Positions 1-8,387 of a stretch of DNA of 42,926 nt are shown here, piece after piece (within the stretch, counting starts at the first letter, position 1; each line of letters begins with the position of its first letter). This stretch comes from Acidobacteriota bacterium (GTDB lineage Bacteria; Acidobacteriota; Thermoanaerobaculia; UBA5066; Gp7-AA6): the NCBI GenBank assembly GCA_003222385.1, contig QHVV01000005.1:1-42926 (forward strand), given 5' to 3'. The notes beneath the pieces are model-generated. The model was not told where the DNA came from. It ran no database searches and was given only the letters and a program-made list of their open reading frames with translations. The position numbers and the translations under genes were made by a program.

Positions 1-271
1 CGAAGCGCGTCAACAGCCGCCGCGCGTTTTCCGGCACGACCGCAGCCTCGTAGTCCTCCCCGGCGAACTCGCGCACGGCGCCGAGCGTGTCGAACCAGAG
101 GATCGTCACGAACTCGACCCCCTCGGGGACGTCGCGGCGCAAGAGGTGCGCGCCTTCGAGACCCCCGATCCCGCGGCTCGATATGCCCGGCAGGATCTCG
201 GACTCGAGCAAGGCCTGGTAAGCGGTGGCGTTCTCGCGGGTCGTCCACCCGTGCCAGATCCGGCTGATCAC
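1..271 (-). CDS. Antibiotic biosynthesis monooxygenase-like protein (3' end cut by window edge)
   Basis: An open frame of 90 codons runs off the left edge. It starts at a GTG (271-269) that overlaps the topA TGA in a GTGA, so it is probably translationally coupled to topA. The product begins MISRIWHGWTT and contains AYQALLESEILPGI and VEFVTILWFD. These resemble the small ferredoxin-like ABM fold of quinol monooxygenase/heme-degrading relatives (usually about 100 aa), so nearly the whole protein is probably present. There is no signal peptide, so it should be cytoplasmic. The substrate cannot be told from the sequence. The family call rests on overall pattern only. Confidence 0.6.
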   Translation of the reverse strand, partial: MISRIWHGWTTRENATAYQALLESEILPGISSRGIGGLEGAHLLRRDVPEGVEFVTILWFDTLGAVREFAGEDYEAAVVPENARRLLTRF

Positions 272-2856
272 GCGCTCTTCCGCGCCCTCGCGCCGGGTTT
301 CGTCTTGCGAGCCAGCGGCTTCGCCTTCGCCGTCTTCTTCTCCGGCTTCGCCGCCGTTTCCAGGAACACTTCCTTCATCGGCGGGATCCGATCGGGAGGC
401 TCCTCGAACCCGCAGCCCGCCCGGTCGCACGCCAGAACCGATCCGCCCTTGCGCTCGCGCAGCAGGAGGTACGGGTTACCGCACTTCGGGCACGCGCGAG
501 GGATCGGCCGCGCGTTCAGCGAGAAGTCGCACGCGGGATAGTTCACGCAACCGTAGAACGGGCGGAACCGGCCGCGCCGCTCGACGATCGCGCCCCCGTC
601 CTTCGGACAGCGGACTCCCGTATCCTGCACGGGCTTCGGCGGCTTGTACTTGCACGCCGGATAGTTCGAGCAGGACACGTAGGCGCCATAGCGGCCGTGC
701 CGGCGCACGAGCGGGTTGCCGCAACGCGGGCACGTCTCCCCCGTCGGCTCGTCCGGCCGCGCCTCCGCCTTCCCCCGCTCCAGGACCACGTTGACGATGT
801 TGCGGCACCGCGGGTACGCCGTGCACCCCAGGAACGCCTTGCCGGCGCGGCTCTGCCGCAGCTTCATGGGAGATCCGCACTCTTCGCACGCGGTCGACTC
901 GATCTCGGCCGTGTCGATCGCGTCCTCGTCCGGGTCCGGGATGTGCACCGTGAACGTGCACGCGGGGTAGCCGCTGCACGCGATGAAGAGCCCGTTCCTG
1001 CCCATCCGCAGCTTCAGCTTCTTGCCGCACTGCGGACATTTCTCGGAGAGGTCGGCGGCGATCGGCAGGAAGTGGAGCAGCTCGCGGGCCTGGGCGAGCG
1101 GAATCCCGGCTTTGCCCGAGACCATCGCCCGGAGCGCGCGGTCCCGGTCGCGTGTGAACTTGTGGTCGAACTCCGCGAGAGCCTTCTGCCAGGAGATCTT
1201 CCCCTCTTCGACCTCGTCCAGACGCTCCTCCATCCGCGCCGTGTAACCGGTTTCGAAGAAGTCGTCGAAGTACGGGATCAGGAGCTCCAGCACCGTCCGG
1301 CCGAGAGCGGTCGGGATGAACCGGCGGTCTTTCTTCCGGACGTACTCGCGGTCCTCGAGCTTGCGGAGGATCTCCACGTACGTGGAGGGCCGGCCGATGC
1401 CGTTTTCCTCCAGGAACTTCACGAGCGACGCTTCGTTGTAGCGCGGCGGTGGCTGCGTTTCCTTCCGCTCCGGCTCGATCGCGACGAGCTTGAGCGTCTC
1501 GCCGGCCGTCAAGGGAGGCAGCTTCGCGCCGTCCTTCTCGGCGTCTTCGTCCTCTTCCGCGGAGACGCCGTAGACCGCGAGGTAACCGGGCGTCTTCAGC
1601 GTGGAACCGGACGCGCGGTAGAGAGCCTTGCCCGCCTCGATCTCCGCGCTGACCGTGTCGTACACGGCCGCGGCCATCTGCGAGCCGACGAACCGTTCCC
1701 AGATCAGGCGGTAGAGCTTCGCTTCGTCGGCCGAGAGGTGCCGCGAGACCTCGTCCGGCGGAAGTGCGAGGTCGGTCGGTCGGATCGCCTCGTGCGCGTC
1801 CTGGGTGTCGCGCTTTCCGCGAAAGAACCGGGCGGAGTCGGGCAGCACCTCGGATCCCGACCCGTAGCGACCGGCGATCAGCTCCCGCACGGCGGTCAGG
1901 GCGTCGTTCGATACGCGCGTCGAGTCGGTCCGCATGTACGTGATCAAACCGACGGTCCCGCGACCCGGGATCTCGCGCCCCTCGTAGAGGCGCTGCGCGA
2001 TCTGCATCGTCCGGCGCACGGCGAACCCGAGACGGCGCGCCGCGGCCTGCTGGAGCTGCGAGGTGATGAAAGGGGGCGGCGGGTTCTTGCGCCGCTCCGA
2101 GGTGTCCACTTTCGCGACCCGCCAGACGGCCCGCTCCGCCTCTTCGCGAACGCGTGCGGCCGAGGCTTCGGATTCGAGACGCGGATCGGTCCCGTCGAAC
2201 TTGAGCTTCTGCCCCTCGAACGAAACGAGCTTCGCCGGGAACGGCGGGGGTGCCCCGGCCTCGAGGTTGGCGTCGACCGTCCAGTACTCGACCGGGACGA
2301 ACGCCTCGATCTCGCTCTCGCGCTCGCAGATGATCCGCAGGGCGACCGTCTGGACGCGGCCGGCGGAGAGTCCGCGCCAGATTTTCTTCCAGAGGAGGTC
2401 GGACACCTCGTATCCCACGAGACGGTCGATGATCCGACGTGCCTGCTGCGCGTCGACGAGCCGGGAATCGATCTCGCCCGCGTCCTGCATCGCCGCGAGC
2501 ACGGCTTTCTTGGTGATCTCGTTGAACCGGACCCGCTGGAACCGCTTCCCCTTCATCGAAGAGCGGAGCGCCTCCCGGAGGTGCCACGAGATCGCCTCGC
2601 CTTCCCGGTCCGGATCGGCTGCGAGATAGACCGCGTCGGCCTTCGAAGCGGCGCGCTTCAGCTCCAGCAAGGTCTTTTCCTTGCCCTTGAGGACCTCGTA
2701 CGTCGGCTCGTAGGAGTGCTCGCGGTCGACGCCCAGCCCCTTCTTCGGAAGGTCCCGGACATGCCCGTAGGAAGCGAGCACACGGAAATCCTTGCCCAGG
2801 AATTTCTCCAGGGTTCGCGCCTTCGCAGGCGATTCGACGATGACGAGATTGCTCAT
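268..2856 (-). CDS. topA: DNA topoisomerase I (type IA)
   Basis: This 862-aa enzyme relaxes negative supercoils. The N-terminal Toprim domain opens MSNLVIVESPAKA and carries DPDREGEA at about 81-88. The catalytic tyrosine is Y307 in GLITYMRTDS. Five C-terminal zinc-ribbon repeats lie between about 607 and 835, each of the form CPxCG...CxxYPxC; the fourth has CPKDG in place of the second cysteine pair. A Lys/Arg/Ala-rich tail follows. The start at 2856 was chosen because Toprim homology begins there; in-frame ATGs at 2880 and 2898 would add a tail unlike the family. It lies downstream of dprA on the same strand with a 127-bp gap, the common dprA-topA arrangement, and its stop overlaps the next gene's start. 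Confidence 0.97.
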   Translation of the reverse strand: MSNLVIVESPAKARTLEKFLGKDFRVLASYGHVRDLPKKGLGVDREHSYEPTYEVLKGKEKTLLELKRAASKADAVYLAADPDREGEAISWHLREALRSSMKGKRFQRVRFNEITKKAVLAAMQDAGEIDSRLVDAQQARRIIDRLVGYEVSDLLWKKIWRGLSAGRVQTVALRIICERESEIEAFVPVEYWTVDANLEAGAPPPFPAKLVSFEGQKLKFDGTDPRLESEASAARVREEAERAVWRVAKVDTSERRKNPPPPFITSQLQQAAARRLGFAVRRTMQIAQRLYEGREIPGRGTVGLITYMRTDSTRVSNDALTAVRELIAGRYGSGSEVLPDSARFFRGKRDTQDAHEAIRPTDLALPPDEVSRHLSADEAKLYRLIWERFVGSQMAAAVYDTVSAEIEAGKALYRASGSTLKTPGYLAVYGVSAEEDEDAEKDGAKLPPLTAGETLKLVAIEPERKETQPPPRYNEASLVKFLEENGIGRPSTYVEILRKLEDREYVRKKDRRFIPTALGRTVLELLIPYFDDFFETGYTARMEERLDEVEEGKISWQKALAEFDHKFTRDRDRALRAMVSGKAGIPLAQARELLHFLPIAADLSEKCPQCGKKLKLRMGRNGLFIACSGYPACTFTVHIPDPDEDAIDTAEIESTACEECGSPMKLRQSRAGKAFLGCTAYPRCRNIVNVVLERGKAEARPDEPTGETCPRCGNPLVRRHGRYGAYVSCSNYPACKYKPPKPVQDTGVRCPKDGGAIVERRGRFRPFYGCVNYPACDFSLNARPIPRACPKCGNPYLLLRERKGGSVLACDRAGCGFEEPPDRIPPMKEVFLETAAKPEKKTAKAKPLARKTKPGARARKSA

Positions 2857-2983
2857 CGAGGGGCTCGGACGCTGCCACATCCGGCTTGCCGAGCGCAAAC
2901 CGGGGGGTCCGCACTCCTGGCAACAAGAACGTATTCCCGAGAGCGGTTAGCCAAGCGCGCTCTGCAGTTAGCGTGCGCGTCGC

Positions 2984-4093
2984 TCACCTTCGGACCACGC
3001 CGTAGCGGCCGGCGTCGCAGACGGCGAGCCCCGCGCCCTCCAGCTCGAAGAGACCGGCGAGAACGGTCGCCGCCGGAAGGTCGAGCGATTGGGCGAGCTC
3101 CTCGGCCGACAGCGACTCCTCGCGGCGAAGGGCATGGTACAGGCGGGCCGCTTCGGAGGAGAGCTCCGTCGACGGCTTCGATCGGGCAGCCACGAGCCCG
3201 GCGCGCGGGCCGACCGACGGAAAGAGCTCGGCGAGGACGTCCTCCGCGCCGCGGCACAGGATGGCGCCGTCTCGCAGGAGCTCGTGCGCGCCGACCGAGG
3301 TCTCCGAAAAGACGCTGCCCGGCACCGCGAAGACGTCGCGCCCGAAGTCGGCCGCGAGGCGCGCCGTGATCAACGACCCGCTCCGCCGCGAAGCCTCGAC
3401 CACGACGACCCCCGCCGCGAGCCCGGCGATGATCCGGTTGCGGATCGGGAAGTTCTGCGGCCGCGGCTCGGCGCCCGGAAGAAACTCCGAGAGAAGGAGA
3501 TCGGTCGCCGCCAGCGCTTCTTTCAAGCGCGCGTGCTCCGGGGGATAGTTGACGTCGAGGCCGCAGCCGAGAACGGCGATGGTTCCTCCGGACCCTTCCC
3601 GCGCGGCATCGTGCGCAGCCGCGTCGACGCCGCGAGCGAAGCCCGAGACGATCGTCACCCCCGCCTGGGAGAGCTCGCGCGCCAGCCGGGCGGCGACGTC
3701 CCGGCCGTAACGGGTCGCGTTGCGCGAGCCCACGACCGCCACGGCCGGCAGGTTCAACCTCTCCAGCCGGCCGACCGCGAACAGCAGGAACGGCGGGTCC
3801 GCGATCTCGGCGAGCAGGACGGGGTACTCCGGGTCGAACGCGGTGACGATCCGGAGGCCGGAAGCCTCGACCGACGCCGCCCATCGCTCGGCAGCCGCGT
3901 CCTCCGGGCCCGCGAGGACGGCGCGGGCCCTTCCGAGCGAGCCCAGGCGCTCGGAAAGGTCCCGTTCCGGCGTCGACAGCAGGGCGTCCAGGCCGCCCCG
4001 CTCACGCAGGACGGGCCATAGCCTCTGGGGGGTCAGGTCGCGGGATCTGGCCCAGGAAACCGCGGTCCGCCGCGCGAAGTGCATCCAAAGCAT
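2984..4093 (-). CDS. dprA: DNA-processing protein DprA
   Basis: A 369-aa DprA/Smf protein, which in transformable bacteria loads RecA on incoming single-stranded DNA. A short N-terminal helical region precedes a Rossmann-like core with AVVGSRNATRYG, SGFARGVDAAAH, PIRNRIIAGLAAG and GSLITARLAADFGR. A C-terminal winged-helix-like segment spans about 305-369 (SLSAEELAQSLDLPAATV). The start at ATG 4093 is preceded by GGGGAAAAT; ATG 4084 (MHFARR) is a possible alternative. It sits upstream of topA and points away from the TPR lipoprotein. Seeing dprA alone does not prove natural competence, because no pilus or com genes are in the window. Confidence 0.95.
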   Translation of the reverse strand: MLWMHFARRTAVSWARSRDLTPQRLWPVLRERGGLDALLSTPERDLSERLGSLGRARAVLAGPEDAAAERWAASVEASGLRIVTAFDPEYPVLLAEIADPPFLLFAVGRLERLNLPAVAVVGSRNATRYGRDVAARLARELSQAGVTIVSGFARGVDAAAHDAAREGSGGTIAVLGCGLDVNYPPEHARLKEALAATDLLLSEFLPGAEPRPQNFPIRNRIIAGLAAGVVVVEASRRSGSLITARLAADFGRDVFAVPGSVFSETSVGAHELLRDGAILCRGAEDVLAELFPSVGPRAGLVAARSKPSTELSSEAARLYHALRREESLSAEELAQSLDLPAATVLAGLFELEGAGLAVCDAGRYGVVRR

Positions 4094-4219
4094 ATTTTCC
4101 CCAACCCCGAGACCTCTCCCGAGCGCGAGAGTTTTCATGTTTTCTTGAGGATCTGGAGGAAGGTCCGGATTCGTCCAGGTGACGACGTCGAAATTTCCGG
4201 GGGCGCGAAAGGCCTTTCC

Positions 4220-4225
4220 TATAAT
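4220..4225 (+). promoter_or_regulatory. Candidate -10 element for the TPR/envelope cluster
   Basis: A perfect TATAAT lies 35 bp upstream of the TTG start at 4261, in the divergent gap to dprA. No good -35 hexamer is found 16-18 bp upstream, so the call rests on the -10 alone. Confidence 0.4.
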
Positions 4226-4260
4226 AGCCGCCCCCACCGGGGGGATTCGAGGATGCGAGG

Positions 4261-4551
4261 TTGAAGAAAGCTGCGCTGGTTCTCGGGGCCGCTCTCGTCG
4301 CGGCGGGGTGCTCGTCGTACGCCCGCACCGAGAAGGCGCAGACCCAGATCTCGTTCGGAAGCGTGGTTGCGCGCCGGGGCCTGTGGCGCGAGGCGGCCTT
4401 CCGGTTCGAGAAAGCCATCGAGAAGGAACCGAACAACGCCCGGGCGCACAACAACCTCGCGGTGGCGCTCGAGGCGGGAGGCGAGTTCGCCAAAGCGCTC
4501 GCCGAGTACAAGCGCGCCCTCGAGCTCGAGCAACTACGCGCGGTTCGCTGA
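4261..4551 (+). CDS. TPR-repeat lipoprotein, apparently frameshifted near its 3' end
   Basis: The frame starts TTG (SD-like GAGG just upstream) and encodes a lipoprotein signal: KK, a hydrophobic stretch, then lipobox VAAGC with Cys17. A tetratricopeptide unit follows (RGLWREAAFRFEKAIEKEP / NNARAHNNLAVALEAGGEF / AKALAEYKRALELE). The frame ends at 4551 after LEQLRAVR. A different frame from about 4540 encodes NYARFAEFYTSYTRTTG and stops at 4603, which is the kind of tail such proteins carry. The span 4261-4603 is out of frame by one base, so there is a one-base insertion, a small deletion or an assembly error around 4540-4550. It probably scaffolds the envelope proteins that follow. A TTG start is less certain than the fold. 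Confidence 0.72.
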   Translation: MKKAALVLGAALVAAGCSSYARTEKAQTQISFGSVVARRGLWREAAFRFEKAIEKEPNNARAHNNLAVALEAGGEFAKALAEYKRALELEQLRAVR

Positions 4552-4592
4552 GTTCTACACCTCCTACACCCGGACCACGGGAAAGGCCACCG

Positions 4593-5321
4593 GTGGCTCG
4601 TAGCGTCCGGCGCGGTTCGGGTCGCCTCGTTCGGGTGATCGCGCTCGCGCTCGTCTGCGCGCTCGCGGCCCTTCCGTCCTTCGCCGGCGTGGCGCAGGTC
4701 AAGCTGAAGCTGCCGTTGAAGCCGCGGCTGCCGCTGCGCGGAAACGAGAGGATCGCGCTCGCGCCGTTCGTGATCGCGACCGAGGCGGAAAAGGCGCGCG
4801 ACAAGCGGCTCCAGAACGTGGATCTCCAGGCGGAGTTCCAGCGCTTCCTGAAGAAGCAGATCGAAAAGAAAACGAAGCTCGAAATCGTTTCGGTCCCCCC
4901 CGAGCTCAAGCTGCCGACCCAGAATCTCTCGGAGCTCGGACGCTCGACCGAGTTCTGGCGGGCGCTCGGAGCGCAGACCGGCGCGGAGATCCTGGTCTCC
5001 GGCAGCCTGGAGTTCCGCGTCGAAGATCGCTCCGGCTACAAAACCGAGGAATACGTCTCCCCGATCGACAGCCGGACCTACTACCGGCAGGTCTACGTCG
5101 AACAGACCGGTTTCCTTTTCGACATCGTGTTCCTCGTCTTCGACGGCCGCTCGGGCGAGAAGATCCTTCAGGACGAGTTCAAGGACTTCCGGCAGACCGG
5201 CGGCCGCCGCGCCGACGAGTTGCAGGGTCTCTTCGAGAACCTGTTCTCTCTCGAGAACCAGATCCTGAACCTCTTCGTCGCCCGCGACCGGGACGCCGAG
5301 AGGTACCTCTTCACCGATTGA
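4593..5321 (+). CDS. Secreted periplasmic/outer-membrane protein of unknown function (CsgG-like region possible)
   Basis: A 242-aa product from GTG 4593, with GGGAAAGG about 6-12 bases upstream. The N-terminus is basic, followed by a hydrophobic core (LVRVIALALVCALAALP) and a likely cleavage after SFAG, so it is exported. The mature part has LAPFVIATEAEKARDKR, a Lys-rich amphipathic helix (LQAEFQRFLKKQIEKK), then GAEILVSGSLEFRVED and FDIVFLVFDGRSGEKI. The beta-alpha pattern with 'ILVSGSL' resembles CsgG/FlgO/LpoB-type lipoprotein-partner domains, but no diagnostic motif is present and I do not assign a function. It lies between the TPR lipoprotein and the Omp85-fusion gene on the same strand, suggesting a joint envelope role. 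Confidence 0.75.
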   Translation: MARSVRRGSGRLVRVIALALVCALAALPSFAGVAQVKLKLPLKPRLPLRGNERIALAPFVIATEAEKARDKRLQNVDLQAEFQRFLKKQIEKKTKLEIVSVPPELKLPTQNLSELGRSTEFWRALGAQTGAEILVSGSLEFRVEDRSGYKTEEYVSPIDSRTYYRQVYVEQTGFLFDIVFLVFDGRSGEKILQDEFKDFRQTGGRRADELQGLFENLFSLENQILNLFVARDRDAERYLFTD

Positions 5322-5378
5322 GCGAAACTTCCGACCCCATACTCTTTGATCCCCAGACCAATCGAGCAATTTCGTACC

Positions 5379-5413
5379 GTCATCCCGAGCGCCCGCGGCT
5401 CGAGGGATCCCGG
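5379..5413 (+). repeat. GTCATC-type intergenic repeat, copy 1 (degenerate)
   Basis: GTCATCCCGAGCGCC followed by a short imperfect hairpin (CCGAGC ... GCTCGAGG) and GGATCCCGG, ending just upstream of the Omp85-fusion start. It resembles the GTCATTC(C/T)GAGGAGCG elements near 19.4 and 42.4 kb. Confidence 0.4.
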
Positions 5414-5437
5414 AAGAGCTCCAGAAGGGCGTGCCAC

Positions 5438-8329
5438 ATGAAGAAGATCGCGATCGCGCTCACCTTCGTCTTCTGCGCCGCGGTTCCGGCTTCCGCGCAG
5501 TTCGGGAAGAACAAGATCGTCTACGACCGGTTCGACTGGAAGATCTATCGGTCGACCCATTTCAGCGTCTATTTCTACGAGTCGGAGCGGGCGGCGCTGC
5601 CCAAGGTGACCTCGTACGCCGAGAGCGCGTACGACGACATTTCGCGCGCCTTGAACTTCCAGATTCCGAAAGCGATCAACCTGATCTATTACGGCACCCA
5701 CTCGGACTTCGAGCAGACGAACACGCTCTTGAACTTCATTCCGGAAGGGGTGGGCGCGTTCTCGCTCCCGTCGCGCAACCGGATGGTGCTCCCCATCGAC
5801 CTCCCCGACGAGAAGCTCCAGCAGCTGATCGGGCACGAGCTCACCCACGTCTTCCAGTTCGAGATCCTGTTCGGCGGCAACTACATCCGGGCCGCCACCA
5901 CGAACGCGCCGCAGTGGTTCATGGAGGGAATGGCGTCCTACTTCGGCAACGACGAAGACAACAAGGACCGGATGGTGCTCCGCGACGCGGTCCTCGCCGA
6001 CCAGGTTCCGCAGATCGCCGAGAGCGGCAACGTCGCCGGTTTCTTCGCGTACCGGTTCGGCCACTCCGTCTTCGATTTCATCGAAGCGGAATGGGGGAAG
6101 GACGCGGTCCGCGACTTCATTTTCGAGTTCCGCAATCAGATCGGCGGAAACGTCGAGAAGGTAATCAAACGCGCCTTCAACGTTTCGGCGGAAGACTTCG
6201 ACGTCAAGTTCCGCCGTTTTCTCCGGCAGCGCTACCTGAAGATCCTGACCGAGAAGGGCGAGCCGATCGACTTCGGCGAACGCTTCAAGCTCGTCGAGGA
6301 GCCGTCCGCGGACCTGACGCCGCGGGCCTATCCCTCGGGTGACTTCGTCGCCGCGATGTCCACGTTGAAGAACGACGCGGACGTCGTGGTTCTTTCGACG
6401 TCCGACCGCAAGCTCTACCGCAACCTCACCCGGGGCTACACGACCCGGTACGAGTACATCGTCAGCCAGTGGCTGACGACGGGACCGCTCGGCGGCGGTG
6501 ACCTGGCGGTCTCGCCGGACGGCAACACCGTCGCGGTCTTCGCGCGGCGGGAGCGCGGCCGCGAGCTGCTCCTCCTGAACGCGCTCGACGGAGGGATCCG
6601 GGAACGCATCGAGATGCCGGGCCTCGACCAGCAGCTGAACCCGGCGTTTTCTCCGGACAACAACACCGTCGTCTTCCGAGCGCTGAAGGGAGGGCGCGCG
6701 GACATCTGGTCGTACTCACTCTCCGCGAAGACGCTCACGAACGTGACCGACGATGCCGCGTTCGATTTCGCGCCGGCCTACTCCCCCGACGGGAAGTGGA
6801 TCTACTACTCGTCCGTGCGCGGCACGAAGGCGAAGATCTTCCGCTTCGATCCCTCCGCGCCCGGTTCCAGGCAGCAGATCACGTACGGGGACTGGAACGA
6901 CGAGGACGTGTCGGTGACCCCCGACAGCAAGAGGATCTTTTTCACGTCGGACCGGGACGGCGGCATCTACAACGTCTACTCGATCAACCTGGAGACCGGC
7001 GAGACGAACCTCCACACGAACGTGGTCGCCGGGGCCTTCTCCCCCACGGTCTTCATCGGGAAGGACAACACGGAGAAGCTGGTCTTCTCGGCGTACTACA
7101 AGCGGCGCTTCACGCTCTACATCGCCGATTCGAAGAAGTCCGTCCGCCGGCTGCCGGAACTCGCCCCCGCGGTTTCCCCCGCCGGTCCCGAGTCCGAGAT
7201 GCCCTACCAGCCGGCGATCGAGGTCTCGGTCGATCCCGAGAAGATCAAGCCGCGCGCGAGCCGCAAACTCCAGCTCGAGGACGCGCAGGTTGTCGCGGGC
7301 GTCAACACGGACCAGACGTTCGTGTCCAACACGGTCCTCGTGTTCGGCGACAACCTCGGCGATCGCCGGCTGATCGCGCAGTTCCAGTCGCTCTCCTCGT
7401 TCACCAACTTCAACTTCATCTACTTCAACCTCACGCACCGGCTGCAGAAGGGGTTTTCTCTCTTCGACGACCGGACCTTCTTCCTCGGCTTCGACCAGAC
7501 GACCGGGAATTTCACGCGAAGCCGCCGGATCTACCGGCAGACCGGCGCGCTGGCGCTCGCGAGCTATCCACTGTCCCGGTATTACCGGGTCGAGGGGCAG
7601 GTCGGCTTCATCTCGCGATCCTTCGATTTCCCGTTCGTGATCACGAACAACGACGGGACCCAGGCGTTCTTCATCGAGAACCGGCAGGACAACTTCCCCA
7701 CGGGCGGGATCTCGTTCGTCGGAGACACGGTTTTGTACGAGGAGTGGGGGCCGCTTTCCGGCCGCCGGTTCGCGATCTCGTACTCCTATTCCCCCGACCT
7801 GAAGAGGGACAAGAACACGTTGGTCCCCGGACAGCACAATTCGAGCACGCTCTCCTCGGACGTCTCGCTCGACCTCCGCCACTACTTCAAGATCACCGCG
7901 CGGTCGCTCATCGCTTTTCGGTTCTTCGGCGCGCACTCGACCGGAAATTTCCCGAACATCTACTACTTCGGCGGACTCGACACTCTGCGCGGCCTCGATT
8001 TCCGCGAGCAGATCGGCAACACCATCGGCTATGCGAACCTGGAGTTCCGTTTTCCCCTGATCGACGTCCTGGCGCTTCCGATCGGCGCGTTCCGGAACAT
8101 CCGCGGCCAGATCTTCGTCGACGTCGGCGGCGCGGCCCTGAAGGACCAGAAGTTCGTGTTCTGGGACTCGCACGAGAAACAGCTGATCGACGGAAAGGCG
8201 TCGTACGGGATGGGCTTCCAGCTTTCGCTACTCGGCCTCGACCTCCACTGGGATTTTGCGAAACTCTGGGACTTCAAGAAAACGCTCTCGGGATTGAGAA
8301 CCTCCTTCTACATCGGCGCGCAGTTCTGA
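5438..8329 (+). CDS. Outer-membrane fusion protein: peptidase MA-like zincin, PD40 propeller, Omp85/BamA-like barrel
   Basis: A 963-aa protein starting MKKIAIALTFVF with a Sec signal cleaved near ASAQF. Residues about 25-270 look like a gluzincin peptidase: the zinc motif is H133-E-x-x-H137 (IGHELTHVFQ), with E163 in WFMEGMASYF as likely third ligand. Residues about 300-600 carry TolB/PD40-type propeller blades (LAVSPDGNTVAVF, PAFSPDNNTVVFR, PAYSPDGKWIYYS, VSVTPDSKRIFFT). From about 650 on it is beta-strand rich, contains FGGLDTLRG and GYANLEFRFPLIDV, and ends in FYIGAQF; this is typical of an Omp85/surface-antigen barrel with a C-terminal Phe. The parts suggest a barrel-anchored periplasmic protease or assembly factor. 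The start was chosen for the signal peptide. It follows the 242-aa gene by 116 bp. Confidence 0.88.
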   Translation: MKKIAIALTFVFCAAVPASAQFGKNKIVYDRFDWKIYRSTHFSVYFYESERAALPKVTSYAESAYDDISRALNFQIPKAINLIYYGTHSDFEQTNTLLNFIPEGVGAFSLPSRNRMVLPIDLPDEKLQQLIGHELTHVFQFEILFGGNYIRAATTNAPQWFMEGMASYFGNDEDNKDRMVLRDAVLADQVPQIAESGNVAGFFAYRFGHSVFDFIEAEWGKDAVRDFIFEFRNQIGGNVEKVIKRAFNVSAEDFDVKFRRFLRQRYLKILTEKGEPIDFGERFKLVEEPSADLTPRAYPSGDFVAAMSTLKNDADVVVLSTSDRKLYRNLTRGYTTRYEYIVSQWLTTGPLGGGDLAVSPDGNTVAVFARRERGRELLLLNALDGGIRERIEMPGLDQQLNPAFSPDNNTVVFRALKGGRADIWSYSLSAKTLTNVTDDAAFDFAPAYSPDGKWIYYSSVRGTKAKIFRFDPSAPGSRQQITYGDWNDEDVSVTPDSKRIFFTSDRDGGIYNVYSINLETGETNLHTNVVAGAFSPTVFIGKDNTEKLVFSAYYKRRFTLYIADSKKSVRRLPELAPAVSPAGPESEMPYQPAIEVSVDPEKIKPRASRKLQLEDAQVVAGVNTDQTFVSNTVLVFGDNLGDRRLIAQFQSLSSFTNFNFIYFNLTHRLQKGFSLFDDRTFFLGFDQTTGNFTRSRRIYRQTGALALASYPLSRYYRVEGQVGFISRSFDFPFVITNNDGTQAFFIENRQDNFPTGGISFVGDTVLYEEWGPLSGRRFAISYSYSPDLKRDKNTLVPGQHNSSTLSSDVSLDLRHYFKITARSLIAFRFFGAHSTGNFPNIYYFGGLDTLRGLDFREQIGNTIGYANLEFRFPLIDVLALPIGAFRNIRGQIFVDVGGAALKDQKFVFWDSHEKQLIDGKASYGMGFQLSLLGLDLHWDFAKLWDFKKTLSGLRTSFYIGAQF

Positions 8330-8333
8330 AAAT

Positions 8334-8387
8334 GGGGACAGACTTATTTTCCACTGACGGCCGGACCAGTTAAATAAGTCTGTCCCC
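8334..8387. repeat. GGGGACAG-type inverted repeat A (REP-like; possible bidirectional terminator)
   Basis: Perfect 16-bp arms, GGGGACAGACTTATTT (8334-8349) and its complement (8372-8387), flank a 22-nt loop with an inner ACTG/CAGT pairing. It fills the gap between two convergent genes, so it could end transcription from both sides. Confidence 0.8.

Noticed and set aside
697-3369. 890-codon plus-strand frame opposite topA
   Set aside because: Also an antisense shadow; topA on the other strand is complete with all motifs.
5438-8329. Calling this gene bamA or tolB
   Set aside because: It has no POTRA domains and carries a protease domain; the barrel and propeller are only parts of a different protein.
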